Assembly (NCBI GenBank): GCA_028705785.1
Contig: JAQWCT010000001.1
Span: 1 to 47,050 of the forward strand
Source of the DNA: Sulfurospirillaceae bacterium
Lineage (GTDB): Bacteria; Campylobacterota; Campylobacteria; Campylobacterales; Sulfurospirillaceae
Length of the DNA stretch: 47,050 nt
Direction of reading: 5' to 3'
Part shown: positions 24,401 to 33,006 of the stretch, piece by piece
Layout: each line of letters starts with the position of its first letter
Numbering within the stretch: position 1 is the first letter of the stretch
Made by a program: the position numbers and the translations under genes
The notes under the pieces: generated by a model
What the model saw: only the letters and a program-made list of their open reading frames with translations
Database searches by the model: none
Told to the model about the DNA's origin: nothing

Positions 24401-24404
24401 CCTA

Positions 24405-24851
24405 TTAAGCCTTTTTTGAGCTTTTCCATGAGAGGTATAAAATCATCACAACACCAAAGTCTATCATCACATCTGCAAAATTAAAGACGGCAAATTCAAA
24501 TCCATAATGCCAAAAAAGATAATCCACTACACCGCCATGAATAAATCTGTCAAACACATTACTAAGCCCTGCTCCTGCGATAATTCCCGCAGGAAAAGCA
24601 TATTTTATAAATGTCTCTTTTTCCCAAATCAAGTAACTGCATAGACCTACGATAAGAATTAACTGAATATATTTAAGATATTCATCTAAAAAAGAAAGCA
24701 TCGAAAAAGCAACGCCTTTATTAAATGTCAAAACCAGTGAAAAATAGTCTCCATTCCAGCGAAGCCCTTCTAAAAAAAGTGTTTTGAGCCACTGATCAAT
24801 ACAAAAAATGACAACAAGTGAAACAAGAAAAAATTTCAAAGCCCTATTCAT
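24405..24851 (-). CDS. lspA: Lipoprotein signal peptidase (signal peptidase II)
   Basis: Four-helix inner-membrane aspartyl protease of 148 residues that trims prolipoproteins after lipidation. The two catalytic Asp motifs are NVFDRFIHGGVVDYLFW and FAVFNFADVMIDFG. It serves the several lipoproteins in this window. It overlaps glmM by 8 bp, and the glmM-lspA order is shared with Campylobacter. Confidence 0.97.
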   Translation of the reverse strand: MNRALKFFLVSLVVIFCIDQWLKTLFLEGLRWNGDYFSLVLTFNKGVAFSMLSFLDEYLKYIQLILIVGLCSYLIWEKETFIKYAFPAGIIAGAGLSNVFDRFIHGGVVDYLFWHYGFEFAVFNFADVMIDFGVVMILYLSWKSSKKA

Positions 24852-26184
24852 TAAGAGCGCTTTTCAAAAATTTGACTGTTTTATCCATACTCTCTTCCAA
24901 GATTCTTTCTTCCTTGCCCTCAAGTAAAATACGCAGTAGATTTTCGGTTCCAGAGTAACGAATCAAAACGCGAATTTTTTTACCTTCAATCTCTTTAACC
25001 AGTGCTGGATAGCCTTTTATCTCTGACAAGGGAATTTTATTATCGACTGTAATATTCTGTTGGAGTTGAGGATAGAGCTCAAAAGGATTGAGTAATTTAC
25101 TCACTTTTTTCTTCTCAATGAGCACACAGTGCATAACACACAGTGCTGCCACTAACGCATCGCCTGTTTTCGCAAAATCGGAGAGAATGATATGCCCACT
25201 TTGTTCACCGCCGAAGTTGATTTTTTCCTTATACAAGGCTTCTAAGACATTTTTATCGCCGACATCACAGCGGTATGTTTTGATACCATCTTTTGTCAGA
25301 TAATCTTCTAACGCTTGATTGCTCATAACAGTAACACATGCGCCATTGTTAGTGAGTGCGTTTTGACTTTTGAGGAAAGTGGCAATCTTGCCTAAAAGCT
25401 TATCGCCATGTATAGGATTTCCATTTTCATCGACTACCACAAGTCTATCAGCATCACCATCAAAAGCAAATCCCACATCTGCACGAAGGCGTCTTACTTC
25501 TTCGCCTAATTCTTCGGGATGTAAAGCGCCACAATTTAAATTGATATTGCTTCCATTGGGTTCATCATTAATCATAATAACATCAGCACCTAATTCATTA
25601 AAAATCGTTGGAGCGACTTTATAGGCTGCGCCATTGGCAGTATCTAGGACAATACGAAAGCCTTTAAGCGTCAGATTTTTAGGAAAAGAGTTTTTAATTT
25701 GCACGATGTAGCGCCCAATAACATCATCAACCCGTTTAGAGCGCCCTATATCAAACTCCATCGTCTGATTTTTTTCGATTAACTCATCATCATAGTAAAT
25801 CTTCTCGATTTCCATTTCATCGGCTTCACCTAGTTTATTGCCAAATGAATCAAAAAATTTGATACCATTATCAAAATAAGGATTGTGCGAAGCACTAATC
25901 ATAATTCCCGCGTCACAACGCATGTCTTCTGTTAAAAAAGCAATGGCAGGAGTTGGCATTGGTCCGATTTGCCTGACATCATAACCAACAGCTGTCAAGC
26001 CTGAAACAATGGCATTTTCTATCATATACCCACTGCGTCTGGTGTCTTTGCCGACTAAAATTTTATTGGTAATGGAATTTTTACGAAAATAAATACCAGC
26101 AGCCATTGCTAAACGCATCGCCATAAAAGCATTCAGTTTTTTTCCTGCTTTCCCTCGTACTCCGTCTGTTCCAAAAAGTTTCAT
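24844..26184 (-). CDS. glmM: Phosphoglucosamine mutase
   Basis: Converts glucosamine-6-phosphate to glucosamine-1-phosphate for peptidoglycan and LPS. The 446 residues carry the catalytic phosphoserine loop MISASHNPYFDNGIKFF (Ser99), the metal loop FDGDADR and the C-terminal phosphate-binding RYSGTENLLRI. A TTTACATGTAAA copy lies about 15 bp upstream of the start codon, inside the 5' leader. Confidence 0.97.
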   Translation of the reverse strand: MKLFGTDGVRGKAGKKLNAFMAMRLAMAAGIYFRKNSITNKILVGKDTRRSGYMIENAIVSGLTAVGYDVRQIGPMPTPAIAFLTEDMRCDAGIMISASHNPYFDNGIKFFDSFGNKLGEADEMEIEKIYYDDELIEKNQTMEFDIGRSKRVDDVIGRYIVQIKNSFPKNLTLKGFRIVLDTANGAAYKVAPTIFNELGADVIMINDEPNGSNINLNCGALHPEELGEEVRRLRADVGFAFDGDADRLVVVDENGNPIHGDKLLGKIATFLKSQNALTNNGACVTVMSNQALEDYLTKDGIKTYRCDVGDKNVLEALYKEKINFGGEQSGHIILSDFAKTGDALVAALCVMHCVLIEKKKVSKLLNPFELYPQLQQNITVDNKIPLSEIKGYPALVKEIEGKKIRVLIRYSGTENLLRILLEGKEERILEESMDKTVKFLKSALNE

Positions 26185-26197
26185 TTGTATTTCTCAC

Positions 26198-26264
26198 TTT
26201 ACATGTAAATATTTATCCCAATTGTAACAAAACTTTTTTAATCTTTACATGTAAAGTGTATAAT
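26198..26264. promoter_or_regulatory. Divergent glmM / membrane-protein promoter with two iterated palindromes
   Basis: Two copies of TACATGTA (26200-26207 and 26246-26253), 46 bp apart, lie in this 114-bp divergent gap. The second, within CTTTACATGTAAAG, ends 4 bp before a TATAAT (26259-26264) reading toward the gene at 26299, so a bound protein could block or assist that promoter. Confidence 0.5.
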
Positions 26265-26298
26265 AGTGCCTAAAGTACTTATACCAAAGGATAAATAG

Positions 26299-26676
26299 AT
26301 GAATTTAGACAAGGTTATCTCAGGATTTTTTATTATCTTAGCCATGACACTTAACTTTGGCTTTTTTTATGGTGATTTAAGCGATATTGAACTGCATAGT
26401 AAATATGAGCTTTTTGCTGCTCTAGTCGTCAATATCATTGCCACAACTCTTAAAATTGGGGATAAAACACAGCTAGGCTCAGTTCTTTTAGCGACCAGTC
26501 TTGTAGCAGATATGCAACTGATTGCTTCTGCAACGATTTGGACAATAGCATCCTATGCGTATACAGTAGATCGTGAAATTGCCTCAATTGTTATCAGCCT
26601 TAGCGGTGGAGCTTTAATGGCAAATATTACCAGTGTCTTTTTATACATTGGCGACACCTTAAAATCTAAGCGTTAG
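26299..26676 (+). CDS. Four-helix integral membrane protein of unknown function
   Basis: A 125-residue protein with four predicted membrane helices (about 5-25, 37-50, 60-80 and 92-118) and few charged residues. A homologous hypothetical gene stands at the same place beside glmM-lspA in Campylobacter, as I recall. No functional motif is seen. It ends 8 bp before the potassium-channel gene on the same strand, so the two are probably cotranscribed. Confidence 0.8.
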   Translation: MNLDKVISGFFIILAMTLNFGFFYGDLSDIELHSKYELFAALVVNIIATTLKIGDKTQLGSVLLATSLVADMQLIASATIWTIASYAYTVDREIASIVISLSGGALMANITSVFLYIGDTLKSKR

Positions 26677-26684
26677 GAAGATTC

Positions 26685-28373
26685 TTGAAAAGCAGCTCTT
26701 TATGGCTTATTTTACAGCGTATGCGTACGCCTTTTTTAGTTATTATTATCACTTATACTGTTTCTATCATAGGGCTTTTGATCATCGATGGCATGGATAA
26801 CAATGGGAATGTCTACAAATTAACCATTTTTGATGCTTTTTATTTTATAAGCTACACTGCCACGACCATAGGATTTGGTGAAACTCCTTTTGCATTTACT
26901 TATCCTCAACGCATCTGGGTCTCTATGAGCGTATTTTTTACCGTCACGGGATGGTTTTACAGTCTTGGAAGTTTAATTACTATATTACAGGATAAACTTT
27001 TCATCCAAGAGTTTCAAAAAGCAAAGTTTATTCGCAATATCAGTACTTTAAAAGAGCGTTTTATCATCATTCTCGGCTACAACTCCATTACCAGTGAAAT
27101 CATTAAAAAAGCTAACGAATATGGTCTTCGCGCTGTGGTTGTTGAAAAAGAAGAAAGTAAACGAGACGCTCTTTTGTTAGAAAATTTTACACCGTCTGTT
27201 TATTGTCTTAACGCAGATGCATACGACTCGGAAGCACTTGAAATAGCTGGTATCAAATCACCTTTTTGTAAAGCCATTGTGAGTCTTTTTGAAAATGATG
27301 CACTCAATCTTCGCATTGCGCTCACGGCAAAGGTTCTCAGCCCCAACATTACCATGGCCATTAAATCTACCACCAAAAACCACACCGAAAATTTGCTTGA
27401 TTTGGGTGTGCAGATTATTGAAAACCCCTTTGACATTATTGCAAAACAAATTCATATGGCTATCAACACCCCCAACACGCTCAGGCTTGCCCGTTGGATT
27501 TATGGTTTATCCCATTTATCTGACCCTCTTTTAAACCTTCCTCGAGGAAAATACATCGTTTGTGGCTACGGGAGAATGGGTAAAAGTATTTACGAAGTGC
27601 TCAAAGAAAACGATTTTGATATTGCTTTTGCGGAAATTGATGTGGAAAAAACCAAACAACTTCCCTCTTTTGAGCGTAAAATGGTTCATATTGGGGATGG
27701 AGACGATAGAGAAATGCTTAAAGACCTTGGTGTCGAATCGTGTGTTGGTATTATTGCTGGAACCAATGACGATACAACGAATCTTTCTATCTTAGCAACT
27801 GCGCGCAAACTCAACCCAAATATCATTACCATTGCACGCGAAAATGAGTTAGAAGATTTTTCTATTTTTAATAACTCTCGCATTGATATAGTTTTTATAC
27901 CTGCTAAAGTTCTTATCACCAAAACAGTTCATGCTATTATTAACCCAGCCTTGGATCTGTTTATCAAACATATTAATACCCTGAACGAAGAAAGAGTTAT
28001 TTTACTGACAAAAGAGCTTTTAAACCTTGATTTAGATCCGCTTCTTTTTACATGTAAGATTGATGAAGCAACAACACCTATGATTTTTCAACACGCTGGA
28101 CCTATTAGGTTAAAACTGCTCAAGACTTCTTTAAAAAACTACCTTTTAGAAAATAATCTTATAACCCTCATGCTTGTTCGTCGTAAAGAGGTTATTTTAC
28201 TGCCTTCTTGGGAAACTATCTTGGAAAAAAATGACCTATTATTATTTGCTGGTGATGCCAATGCTCAAGACCATCTTGAGTATATTACACAAAATCCTCA
28301 TGAGTTTTATTATGCGCTTTATGGTAAAGAAAAGGGATTTTTTCACACACTTTTCACCAAATCAGCTTCTTAA
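26685..28373 (+). CDS. RCK-type potassium channel / TrkA-N protein
   Basis: A 562-residue, two-helix potassium channel with TM1 at about 17-35, a pore with selectivity filter TTIGFGE (60-66) and TM2 at about 73-97. Two RCK modules follow: the first (about 110-240) starts FIIILGYNSITSEI with a weakened GxGxxG, the second (about 285-420) starts KYIVCGYGRMGKS with intact nucleotide-binding glycines and Glu/Asp. A TrkA-C-like domain ends the protein. The start is TTG 26685 behind AGGAAG. The filter uses GFG instead of GYG. It contains one TACATGTA in the Thr-Cys-Lys frame (28049). Confidence 0.9.
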   Translation: MKSSSLWLILQRMRTPFLVIIITYTVSIIGLLIIDGMDNNGNVYKLTIFDAFYFISYTATTIGFGETPFAFTYPQRIWVSMSVFFTVTGWFYSLGSLITILQDKLFIQEFQKAKFIRNISTLKERFIIILGYNSITSEIIKKANEYGLRAVVVEKEESKRDALLLENFTPSVYCLNADAYDSEALEIAGIKSPFCKAIVSLFENDALNLRIALTAKVLSPNITMAIKSTTKNHTENLLDLGVQIIENPFDIIAKQIHMAINTPNTLRLARWIYGLSHLSDPLLNLPRGKYIVCGYGRMGKSIYEVLKENDFDIAFAEIDVEKTKQLPSFERKMVHIGDGDDREMLKDLGVESCVGIIAGTNDDTTNLSILATARKLNPNIITIARENELEDFSIFNNSRIDIVFIPAKVLITKTVHAIINPALDLFIKHINTLNEERVILLTKELLNLDLDPLLFTCKIDEATTPMIFQHAGPIRLKLLKTSLKNYLLENNLITLMLVRRKEVILLPSWETILEKNDLLLFAGDANAQDHLEYITQNPHEFYYALYGKEKGFFHTLFTKSAS

Positions 28374-28405
28374 CCCCTAAAAAATGCAAAAGAAGCTATT
28401 TTTAT
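28364..28405 (+). terminator. Terminator after the potassium-channel gene
   Basis: Arms AGCTTCTT (28364-28371) and AAGAAGCT (28390-28397) are followed by ATTTTTATTTT. The left arm holds the last two codons and the first base of the stop codon. Confidence 0.7.
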
Positions 28406-28449
28406 TTTAAAAAACACTTAAAATAAGTTCCATTTAATATTAATTTTTA

Positions 28450-28455
28450 TATAAT
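28450..28455 (+). promoter_or_regulatory. Predicted -10 box of rpsT
   Basis: TATAAT lies 32 bp before the rpsT ATG in a T-rich context, with GAAAGG as the ribosome site. Confidence 0.6.
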
Positions 28456-28487
28456 CTACGCCTAAATTTAAATTGAAAGGCTTATCT

Positions 28488-28763
28488 ATGGCAAATCACA
28501 AGTCAGCAGAAAAGCGTATTAGACAAACTATAAAGCGCACAGAAAGAAATAGATTTTATAAAACTAGAATCAAAAATCTTACAAGAGCGGTTAGAGAAGC
28601 AGTTGAAGCTGGAGATCAAGCAGCAGCTGAATTAGCATTGAAAAATGTTAATAAAAACTTCCATGCTTACTCAAGCAAAGGTATTTTAACTAAAAATACT
28701 GCAGCAAGACGCGTAAGCAGATTGTCTAAAATGGTCAATACGCTAGGTAATGTTGCTGCATAA
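28488..28763 (+). CDS. rpsT: 30S ribosomal protein S20
   Basis: A 91-residue basic protein beginning MANHKSAEKRIRQTIKRTERNRFYKTRIKNLTRAVREA, a clear S20. The start is the ATG at 28488, giving the conserved MANHKSAEKR; an in-frame start 15 bp upstream adds MKGLS and has no support. It is followed 30 bp later by prfA, the order seen in Campylobacter. Confidence 0.97.
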   Translation: MANHKSAEKRIRQTIKRTERNRFYKTRIKNLTRAVREAVEAGDQAAAELALKNVNKNFHAYSSKGILTKNTAARRVSRLSKMVNTLGNVAA

Positions 28764-28793
28764 CCTGCGGCAACACCTCTTTTCCTCCTTTAC

Positions 28794-29861
28794 ATGTTAA
28801 AAGATAAATTACTTCCCTTTGTAGAACGCTACAATGAGTTAACCACACTTTTGAGTAGCCCTAATATTGCCGATGATATTAAAAAGATGACTGCCCTTTC
28901 TAAAGAGCAAGCAAGCTTGGAAAAAATCAAAGACACAACCAACGAATATCTCCAAACATTGAACAATATCGAAGAAAATCGTGCATTGCTTGATGATGAA
29001 GAGTTGGGTGAATTAGCAAAAGAAGAACTTAAAGAGTCTGAGGCTCGTAAAGAAGCTATCGAAGAAGAAATCAAAGTTTTACTACTCCCGACTGACCCTA
29101 ATGATGATAGAAATATCTTTTTGGAAATTCGTGCAGGAACAGGTGGTGATGAAGCAGCTATTTTTGTAGCTGACCTTTTCAAATCTTACTTACGCTATGC
29201 CGAAAACAGGGGATGGAAAGTTGAAGTCGTCTCTTCAAGTGAGGGTGTTTTAAATGGTTACAAAGAAGTTATCGTGCTTATTAAAGGGCAGGGTGCTTTT
29301 TCACGACTCAAATATGAAGGTGGCGTGCACAGAGTTCAACGCGTTCCTTTAACTGAATCACAAGGTAGAGTTCATACTTCAGCTGTCACCGTGGCAGTTA
29401 TGCCAGAAGTTGATGATGTAGAGATAGAAATCGCGGCAAATGACCTTAAAATTGATGTTATGCGCTCTTCTGGAAATGGCGGTCAATCGGTTAATACGAC
29501 TGATAGCGCTGTTCGAATCACACACTTACCAACTGGTTTAGTTGTTGTCAATCAAGATGGCAAATCACAGCACAAAAATAAAGATGCGGCCATGAAAGTT
29601 CTCAAAGCAAAACTGTATGACCTTGAGCTTCAAGAACGAAATGCCAAAGAGAGCGAAGCAAGAAAAATGCAAGTTGGCTCAGGCGATAGAAGTGCTCGCA
29701 TTAGAACTTACAACTATCCACAAAACCGTATAACTGACCATAGAGTAGGGCTAACACTTTATAGATTGGATGCCATTATGGAAGGTGGGCTTTACGACGA
29801 AGTTATTGAACCTATCATCGCACACTCACAAGCAGAATTGATGAAAGAAGCAAATCTATAA
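28794..29861 (+). CDS. prfA: Peptide chain release factor 1
   Basis: Reads stop codons UAA and UAG. The 355 residues have the catalytic GGQ at 229-231 (SSGNGGQSVNTTDSAVR) and the PxT codon-recognition tripeptide Pro185-Leu-Thr187, which assigns it to RF1 rather than RF2. The ATG lies in TTTACATGTTAAA, a one-base variant of the iterated palindrome. The 20 bases ahead are pyrimidine-rich with no Shine-Dalgarno, so initiation may depend on coupling to rpsT. Confidence 0.97.
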   Translation: MLKDKLLPFVERYNELTTLLSSPNIADDIKKMTALSKEQASLEKIKDTTNEYLQTLNNIEENRALLDDEELGELAKEELKESEARKEAIEEEIKVLLLPTDPNDDRNIFLEIRAGTGGDEAAIFVADLFKSYLRYAENRGWKVEVVSSSEGVLNGYKEVIVLIKGQGAFSRLKYEGGVHRVQRVPLTESQGRVHTSAVTVAVMPEVDDVEIEIAANDLKIDVMRSSGNGGQSVNTTDSAVRITHLPTGLVVVNQDGKSQHKNKDAAMKVLKAKLYDLELQERNAKESEARKMQVGSGDRSARIRTYNYPQNRITDHRVGLTLYRLDAIMEGGLYDEVIEPIIAHSQAELMKEANL

Positions 29862-29875
29862 TCAATTGTGATTAT
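29858..29875. terminator. Short convergent hairpin over the prfA stop
   Basis: A perfect 7-bp stem, ATAATCA/TGATTAT with loop ATTG, includes the prfA stop codon and reaches the stop of the convergent glucosaminidase gene. The genes are only 10 bp apart. Confidence 0.4.
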
Positions 29876-30591
29876 TTATCATAAATTTGTAGGTTGTTTT
29901 GCTCGATCATCTCTTTGAGCATTCTGTTATATTCATACTTTAACTCCGAATAATTTACCATCGTTTTCGTAGCTTCAATCCCCGTAAAATTCTTACCTTT
30001 ATTTCGAGCTTCCAATCTTTTATTTCTAAAATCTGTATAGGCTTCATTGGTATTGAGATTGAGCATATAGGAATTAACCGATTTTTGTAGCGATGAGAAG
30101 ATACGAATCATATGCGTCTTCCCAATCGCCCTATTTTGAGGAACAAGACCAACACCTGAATATGTCCAGTGCCCAAAAAGATTATTGGCTTCTCTGGCAA
30201 AACGACTTTTTCCCCATCCACTTTCCACCGCAGCTTGAGAAAGCGCTAATGAGATAGGGATAACATCTACGCGTTTTAAAAACTCATCACGGTCAAAGAG
30301 ATTTTCTACGCCATATTTATTGCGAAGGGAGATGAGATAGCCAACATTGCTTTGATTGAGCCCTCTAAAAGCATCTGGGACGGCCTTAACAAAGAAATTA
30401 GTGATAAATTCTCTATCTGCTTTGATATCATTATTGGCTTTATCGACCATGACTTTCATCTCTCGGATAAATTCTTCTTTTTGCTGTGCATTATCTTCGA
30501 TTTTATAATACGCAGGAGAAAGTCCCGCTGCAACCATACTAAGAGGATAAAGAAAACAGCAGAGGATGAAGATTTTAAACAAAAATTTCAC
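29872..30591 (-). CDS. Bax-like N-acetylglucosaminidase
   Basis: A 239-residue exported peptidoglycan hydrolase. The signal peptide (about 1-21) ends MVAAG. The glucosaminidase domain (about 105-235) has PISLALSQAAVESGWGKSRFAREANNLFGHW with the likely catalytic Glu in AVESGWG. It resembles E. coli Bax and other LYZ2-type enzymes. It follows dapF by 6 bp, so a wall-precursor gene (diaminopimelate) and a wall hydrolase are cotranscribed. Confidence 0.88.
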   Translation of the reverse strand: MKFLFKIFILCCFLYPLSMVAAGLSPAYYKIEDNAQQKEEFIREMKVMVDKANNDIKADREFITNFFVKAVPDAFRGLNQSNVGYLISLRNKYGVENLFDRDEFLKRVDVIPISLALSQAAVESGWGKSRFAREANNLFGHWTYSGVGLVPQNRAIGKTHMIRIFSSLQKSVNSYMLNLNTNEAYTDFRNKRLEARNKGKNFTGIEATKTMVNYSELKYEYNRMLKEMIEQNNLQIYDK

Positions 30592-30597
30592 GATTTT

Positions 30598-31341
30598 TTA
30601 GGGTTCCAAAACCGTTTCAAAGATTTTTTGTACCCTACCTTTGAAGAAAAGTATATTATCTTGAATTCTAAGGCTAAGTTCTTCTTTGCTTGTAGGATAA
30701 ACTTTCACACACTCGCCTACCATTTTTTCAAGATATGCCGCATAAAAAGAAGCTGCCATTCCCGTGCCACATGCCAAAGTTTCATCTTCAACACCTCGCT
30801 CATAAGTCCTTACATGTAAAGCATTATTTTTGAGCTCCACATAGTTAACATTGGCATTGTACTTATCTCGCATTTGCCTTGCAATGGTTTTATCAAAAGA
30901 ATTTACATCCTCTACGAAAGCCACCAAATGAGGAACTCCCGTGTCGTAAAAGTGCCAAACCAAGCCATATTCGCTCAATGGTTCACTCATTTTTTGGGGA
31001 CTCGTAAGTTCCGTTTCGACAACATCTCCCTCAACAACAGAACTAATCACTCCAGCACCTGTCAGAAAACGCATAGTTTTATCGGCTAATTGATTAGTAT
31101 ACGCATAATGCGCACAGGCTCTCGTACCATTACCGCACATTGAAGCCATACTTCCATCACTATTATAAAATTGCCACGCAAAATCATAAGTAGTATGTGG
31201 CAATAGGACGATAAGCCCATCCGCACCAATGCCTTTTTGCCTATCGCATAATTTCCGAGCTAACTCACTTCTATCAAAAGTTTGAAAGGAGTGAAAAATG
31301 ACAAAATCATTGCCGCTGGCATTATATTTTGTTATCTGCAT
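30598..31341 (-). CDS. dapF: Diaminopimelate epimerase
   Basis: Converts LL- to meso-diaminopimelate for lysine and peptidoglycan. At 247 residues it is a little shorter than E. coli DapF (274). The two active-site Cys motifs are MCGNGTRACAHYA (Cys69) and ETLACGTGMAASF. GGGGGAA lies just ahead of the ATG, and the first 20 bp overlap the end of coaE. Confidence 0.96.
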   Translation of the reverse strand: MQITKYNASGNDFVIFHSFQTFDRSELARKLCDRQKGIGADGLIVLLPHTTYDFAWQFYNSDGSMASMCGNGTRACAHYAYTNQLADKTMRFLTGAGVISSVVEGDVVETELTSPQKMSEPLSEYGLVWHFYDTGVPHLVAFVEDVNSFDKTIARQMRDKYNANVNYVELKNNALHVRTYERGVEDETLACGTGMAASFYAAYLEKMVGECVKVYPTSKEELSLRIQDNILFFKGRVQKIFETVLEP

Positions 31342-31927
31342 ATTTCCCCCTTATAAATTTGATACATTTTTCAATCTCTTCTTCTAAAAATTTCATATCA
31401 AACGAGTTATTGATTAAAAAATCTGCCATCACTTTTTTCTCTTCGATACTTATCTGCGCATCAATACGCTTTTGCGCCTCTTCTTTGGTAAAATTTTCGC
31501 GAATCATCAATCTTTTGCGTTGTACCTCAACAGGAGCATACACTACAACCACCATTTTACAGTGATATCCACTACTCTCAAAATAGAGCGGTATATCGAT
31601 GATATAAGGCTTTTGTGCCACTTCCAAAAGCTCACTTCTTCGCAAAATCTCTTCACGAATCAAAGGATGTAAAAAAGCATTCAGTTTTTCTCTCTCTGTC
31701 TTATTGCTAAAAATTAAACTACCTAAAGCTTTTCTATCGATTACGCCATCAACAACAACACTCTTTCCAAAAAGAGCTTCGACTTCTTTTACATGTAAAG
31801 GCAAAATCTCTTTAGCTATCAAATCTGCATCAATAACCTCAAAACCTTTTGCTCTTAAAAGCGAAGAAACGGTACTTTTACCCGTTGCAATGCCACCCGT
31901 TAAAACAATCGCATGTTCATATGCCAT
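31322..31927 (-). CDS. coaE: Dephospho-CoA kinase
   Basis: Last step of coenzyme A synthesis. The 201 residues include the P-loop GGIATGKST (11-19), DADLIAKEI and the lid region RKRLMIRENFTKEEAQKRIDAQ. It is the first gene of the minus-strand run coaE-dapF-glucosaminidase. It contains one TACATGTA word (31790). Confidence 0.96.
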   Translation of the reverse strand: MAYEHAIVLTGGIATGKSTVSSLLRAKGFEVIDADLIAKEILPLHVKEVEALFGKSVVVDGVIDRKALGSLIFSNKTEREKLNAFLHPLIREEILRRSELLEVAQKPYIIDIPLYFESSGYHCKMVVVVYAPVEVQRKRLMIRENFTKEEAQKRIDAQISIEEKKVMADFLINNSFDMKFLEEEIEKCIKFIRGKYADNKI

Positions 31928-31957
31928 TTTTTACCATTGCCTTTTCATTTTTATTAC

Positions 31958-31983
31958 GATTTTAACATAGTTTTGTTAAAATC
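31958..31983 (+). promoter_or_regulatory. Inverted repeat in the coaE/purM divergent region
   Basis: A perfect 10-bp inverted repeat, GATTTTAACA (31958-31967) and TGTTAAAATC (31974-31983), with a 6-bp spacer. It covers a possible -10 box (TAAAAT, 31977-31982) about 28 bp before purM. Position and symmetry suggest an operator; the repressor is unknown. Confidence 0.45.
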
Positions 31984-32010
31984 TATTAATCATAAATTAA
32001 AGGTATATCC

Positions 32011-33006
32011 ATGGGTACAGTTAGCTACAAAGACGCGGGTGTCGATATCGATGCGGGAAATCAATTTGTCGAGAATATTAAGCCTCTTGTAAAATCAACT
32101 TTTGATGCCAATGTTATCGGTGGAATTGGTTCATTTGCAGGCGCATATGAACTTCCTAGTGGCTATCAAAAACCTGTTATTTTAGGTGCAACAGATGGTG
32201 TTGGTACTAAACTTAAACTTGCGATTGACTCTGGTATTTACGATACAGTAGGCATTGACCTTGTTGCGATGTGTGCGAATGACCTTATCTGTAACTTTGG
32301 AACACCTCTTTTCTTTTTGGACTACTACGCGATGAGTAAACTTGAAATTGATGCAGCAGTTAGCATTGTTAAAGGAATCGCTGAGGGTTGTAAAGATGCG
32401 GAATGTTCGCTTATTGGTGGAGAAACAGCTGAAATGCCAGGAATGTACCATGGTAAAGATTTTGATCTTGCTGGTTTTGCCGTAGGCATCGCAGAAAAAG
32501 ATGAGATGAACCGACTTCCACATGTAAAAGCTGGCGATATTTTAATAGCGCTTCCAAGTTCTGGTGTTCATTCCAATGGCTTTTCGTTGGTGCGAAAACT
32601 CTTTTTTGACAAGCTAGGATATAGCTTTGACACACCATTTAATGGTAAGCCTCTTATAGAAACACTTTTAACACCCACGCGTATCTATGTAAAACTCTTT
32701 AAACAACTTAAACAACACATCAATGCTCTTGCACACATCACAGGTGGCGGTATCGTTGAAAATTTACCTCGTGTACTACCCGAGGGTCTTCAAGCATGTG
32801 TTTATAAATCTAAAATTAAAACCTTGCCTGTCTTTGATTTTATGGCTCAATATGTCGAAGAAAGTGAAATGCACCGTACCTTTAACATGGGCGTAGGCAT
32901 GGTTCTCGTTGTTAGCCCTGAAAATGTTGACGCCGTACTTGCCAATAGTGATGGTTACATCATCGGTGAACTCAAAGTGGGCGAACGAAGCGCGATTATG
33001 CTCTAA
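32011..33006 (+). CDS. purM: Phosphoribosylformylglycinamidine cyclo-ligase
   Basis: Purine-pathway AIR synthetase, 331 residues. Typical features are YKDAGVDIDAGN at the N terminus, ILGATDGVGTKLKLA, DLVAMCANDLICNFGTPLFFLDY and IGGETAEMPGMY. AAAGG precedes the ATG. It overlaps the next gene by one base (TAATG). Confidence 0.97.
   Translation: MGTVSYKDAGVDIDAGNQFVENIKPLVKSTFDANVIGGIGSFAGAYELPSGYQKPVILGATDGVGTKLKLAIDSGIYDTVGIDLVAMCANDLICNFGTPLFFLDYYAMSKLEIDAAVSIVKGIAEGCKDAECSLIGGETAEMPGMYHGKDFDLAGFAVGIAEKDEMNRLPHVKAGDILIALPSSGVHSNGFSLVRKLFFDKLGYSFDTPFNGKPLIETLLTPTRIYVKLFKQLKQHINALAHITGGGIVENLPRVLPEGLQACVYKSKIKTLPVFDFMAQYVEESEMHRTFNMGVGMVLVVSPENVDAVLANSDGYIIGELKVGERSAIML

Noticed and set aside
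26246..26253. TACATGTA as part of a -35 promoter element
   Set aside because: It ends only 5 bp before the -10 box here and most copies are deep inside genes, so it is not a general promoter hexamer.
30352..30819. Open frame of 155 codons antisense to the glucosaminidase and dapF genes
   Set aside because: It covers two conserved genes in antisense and crosses their junction; no support for expression.
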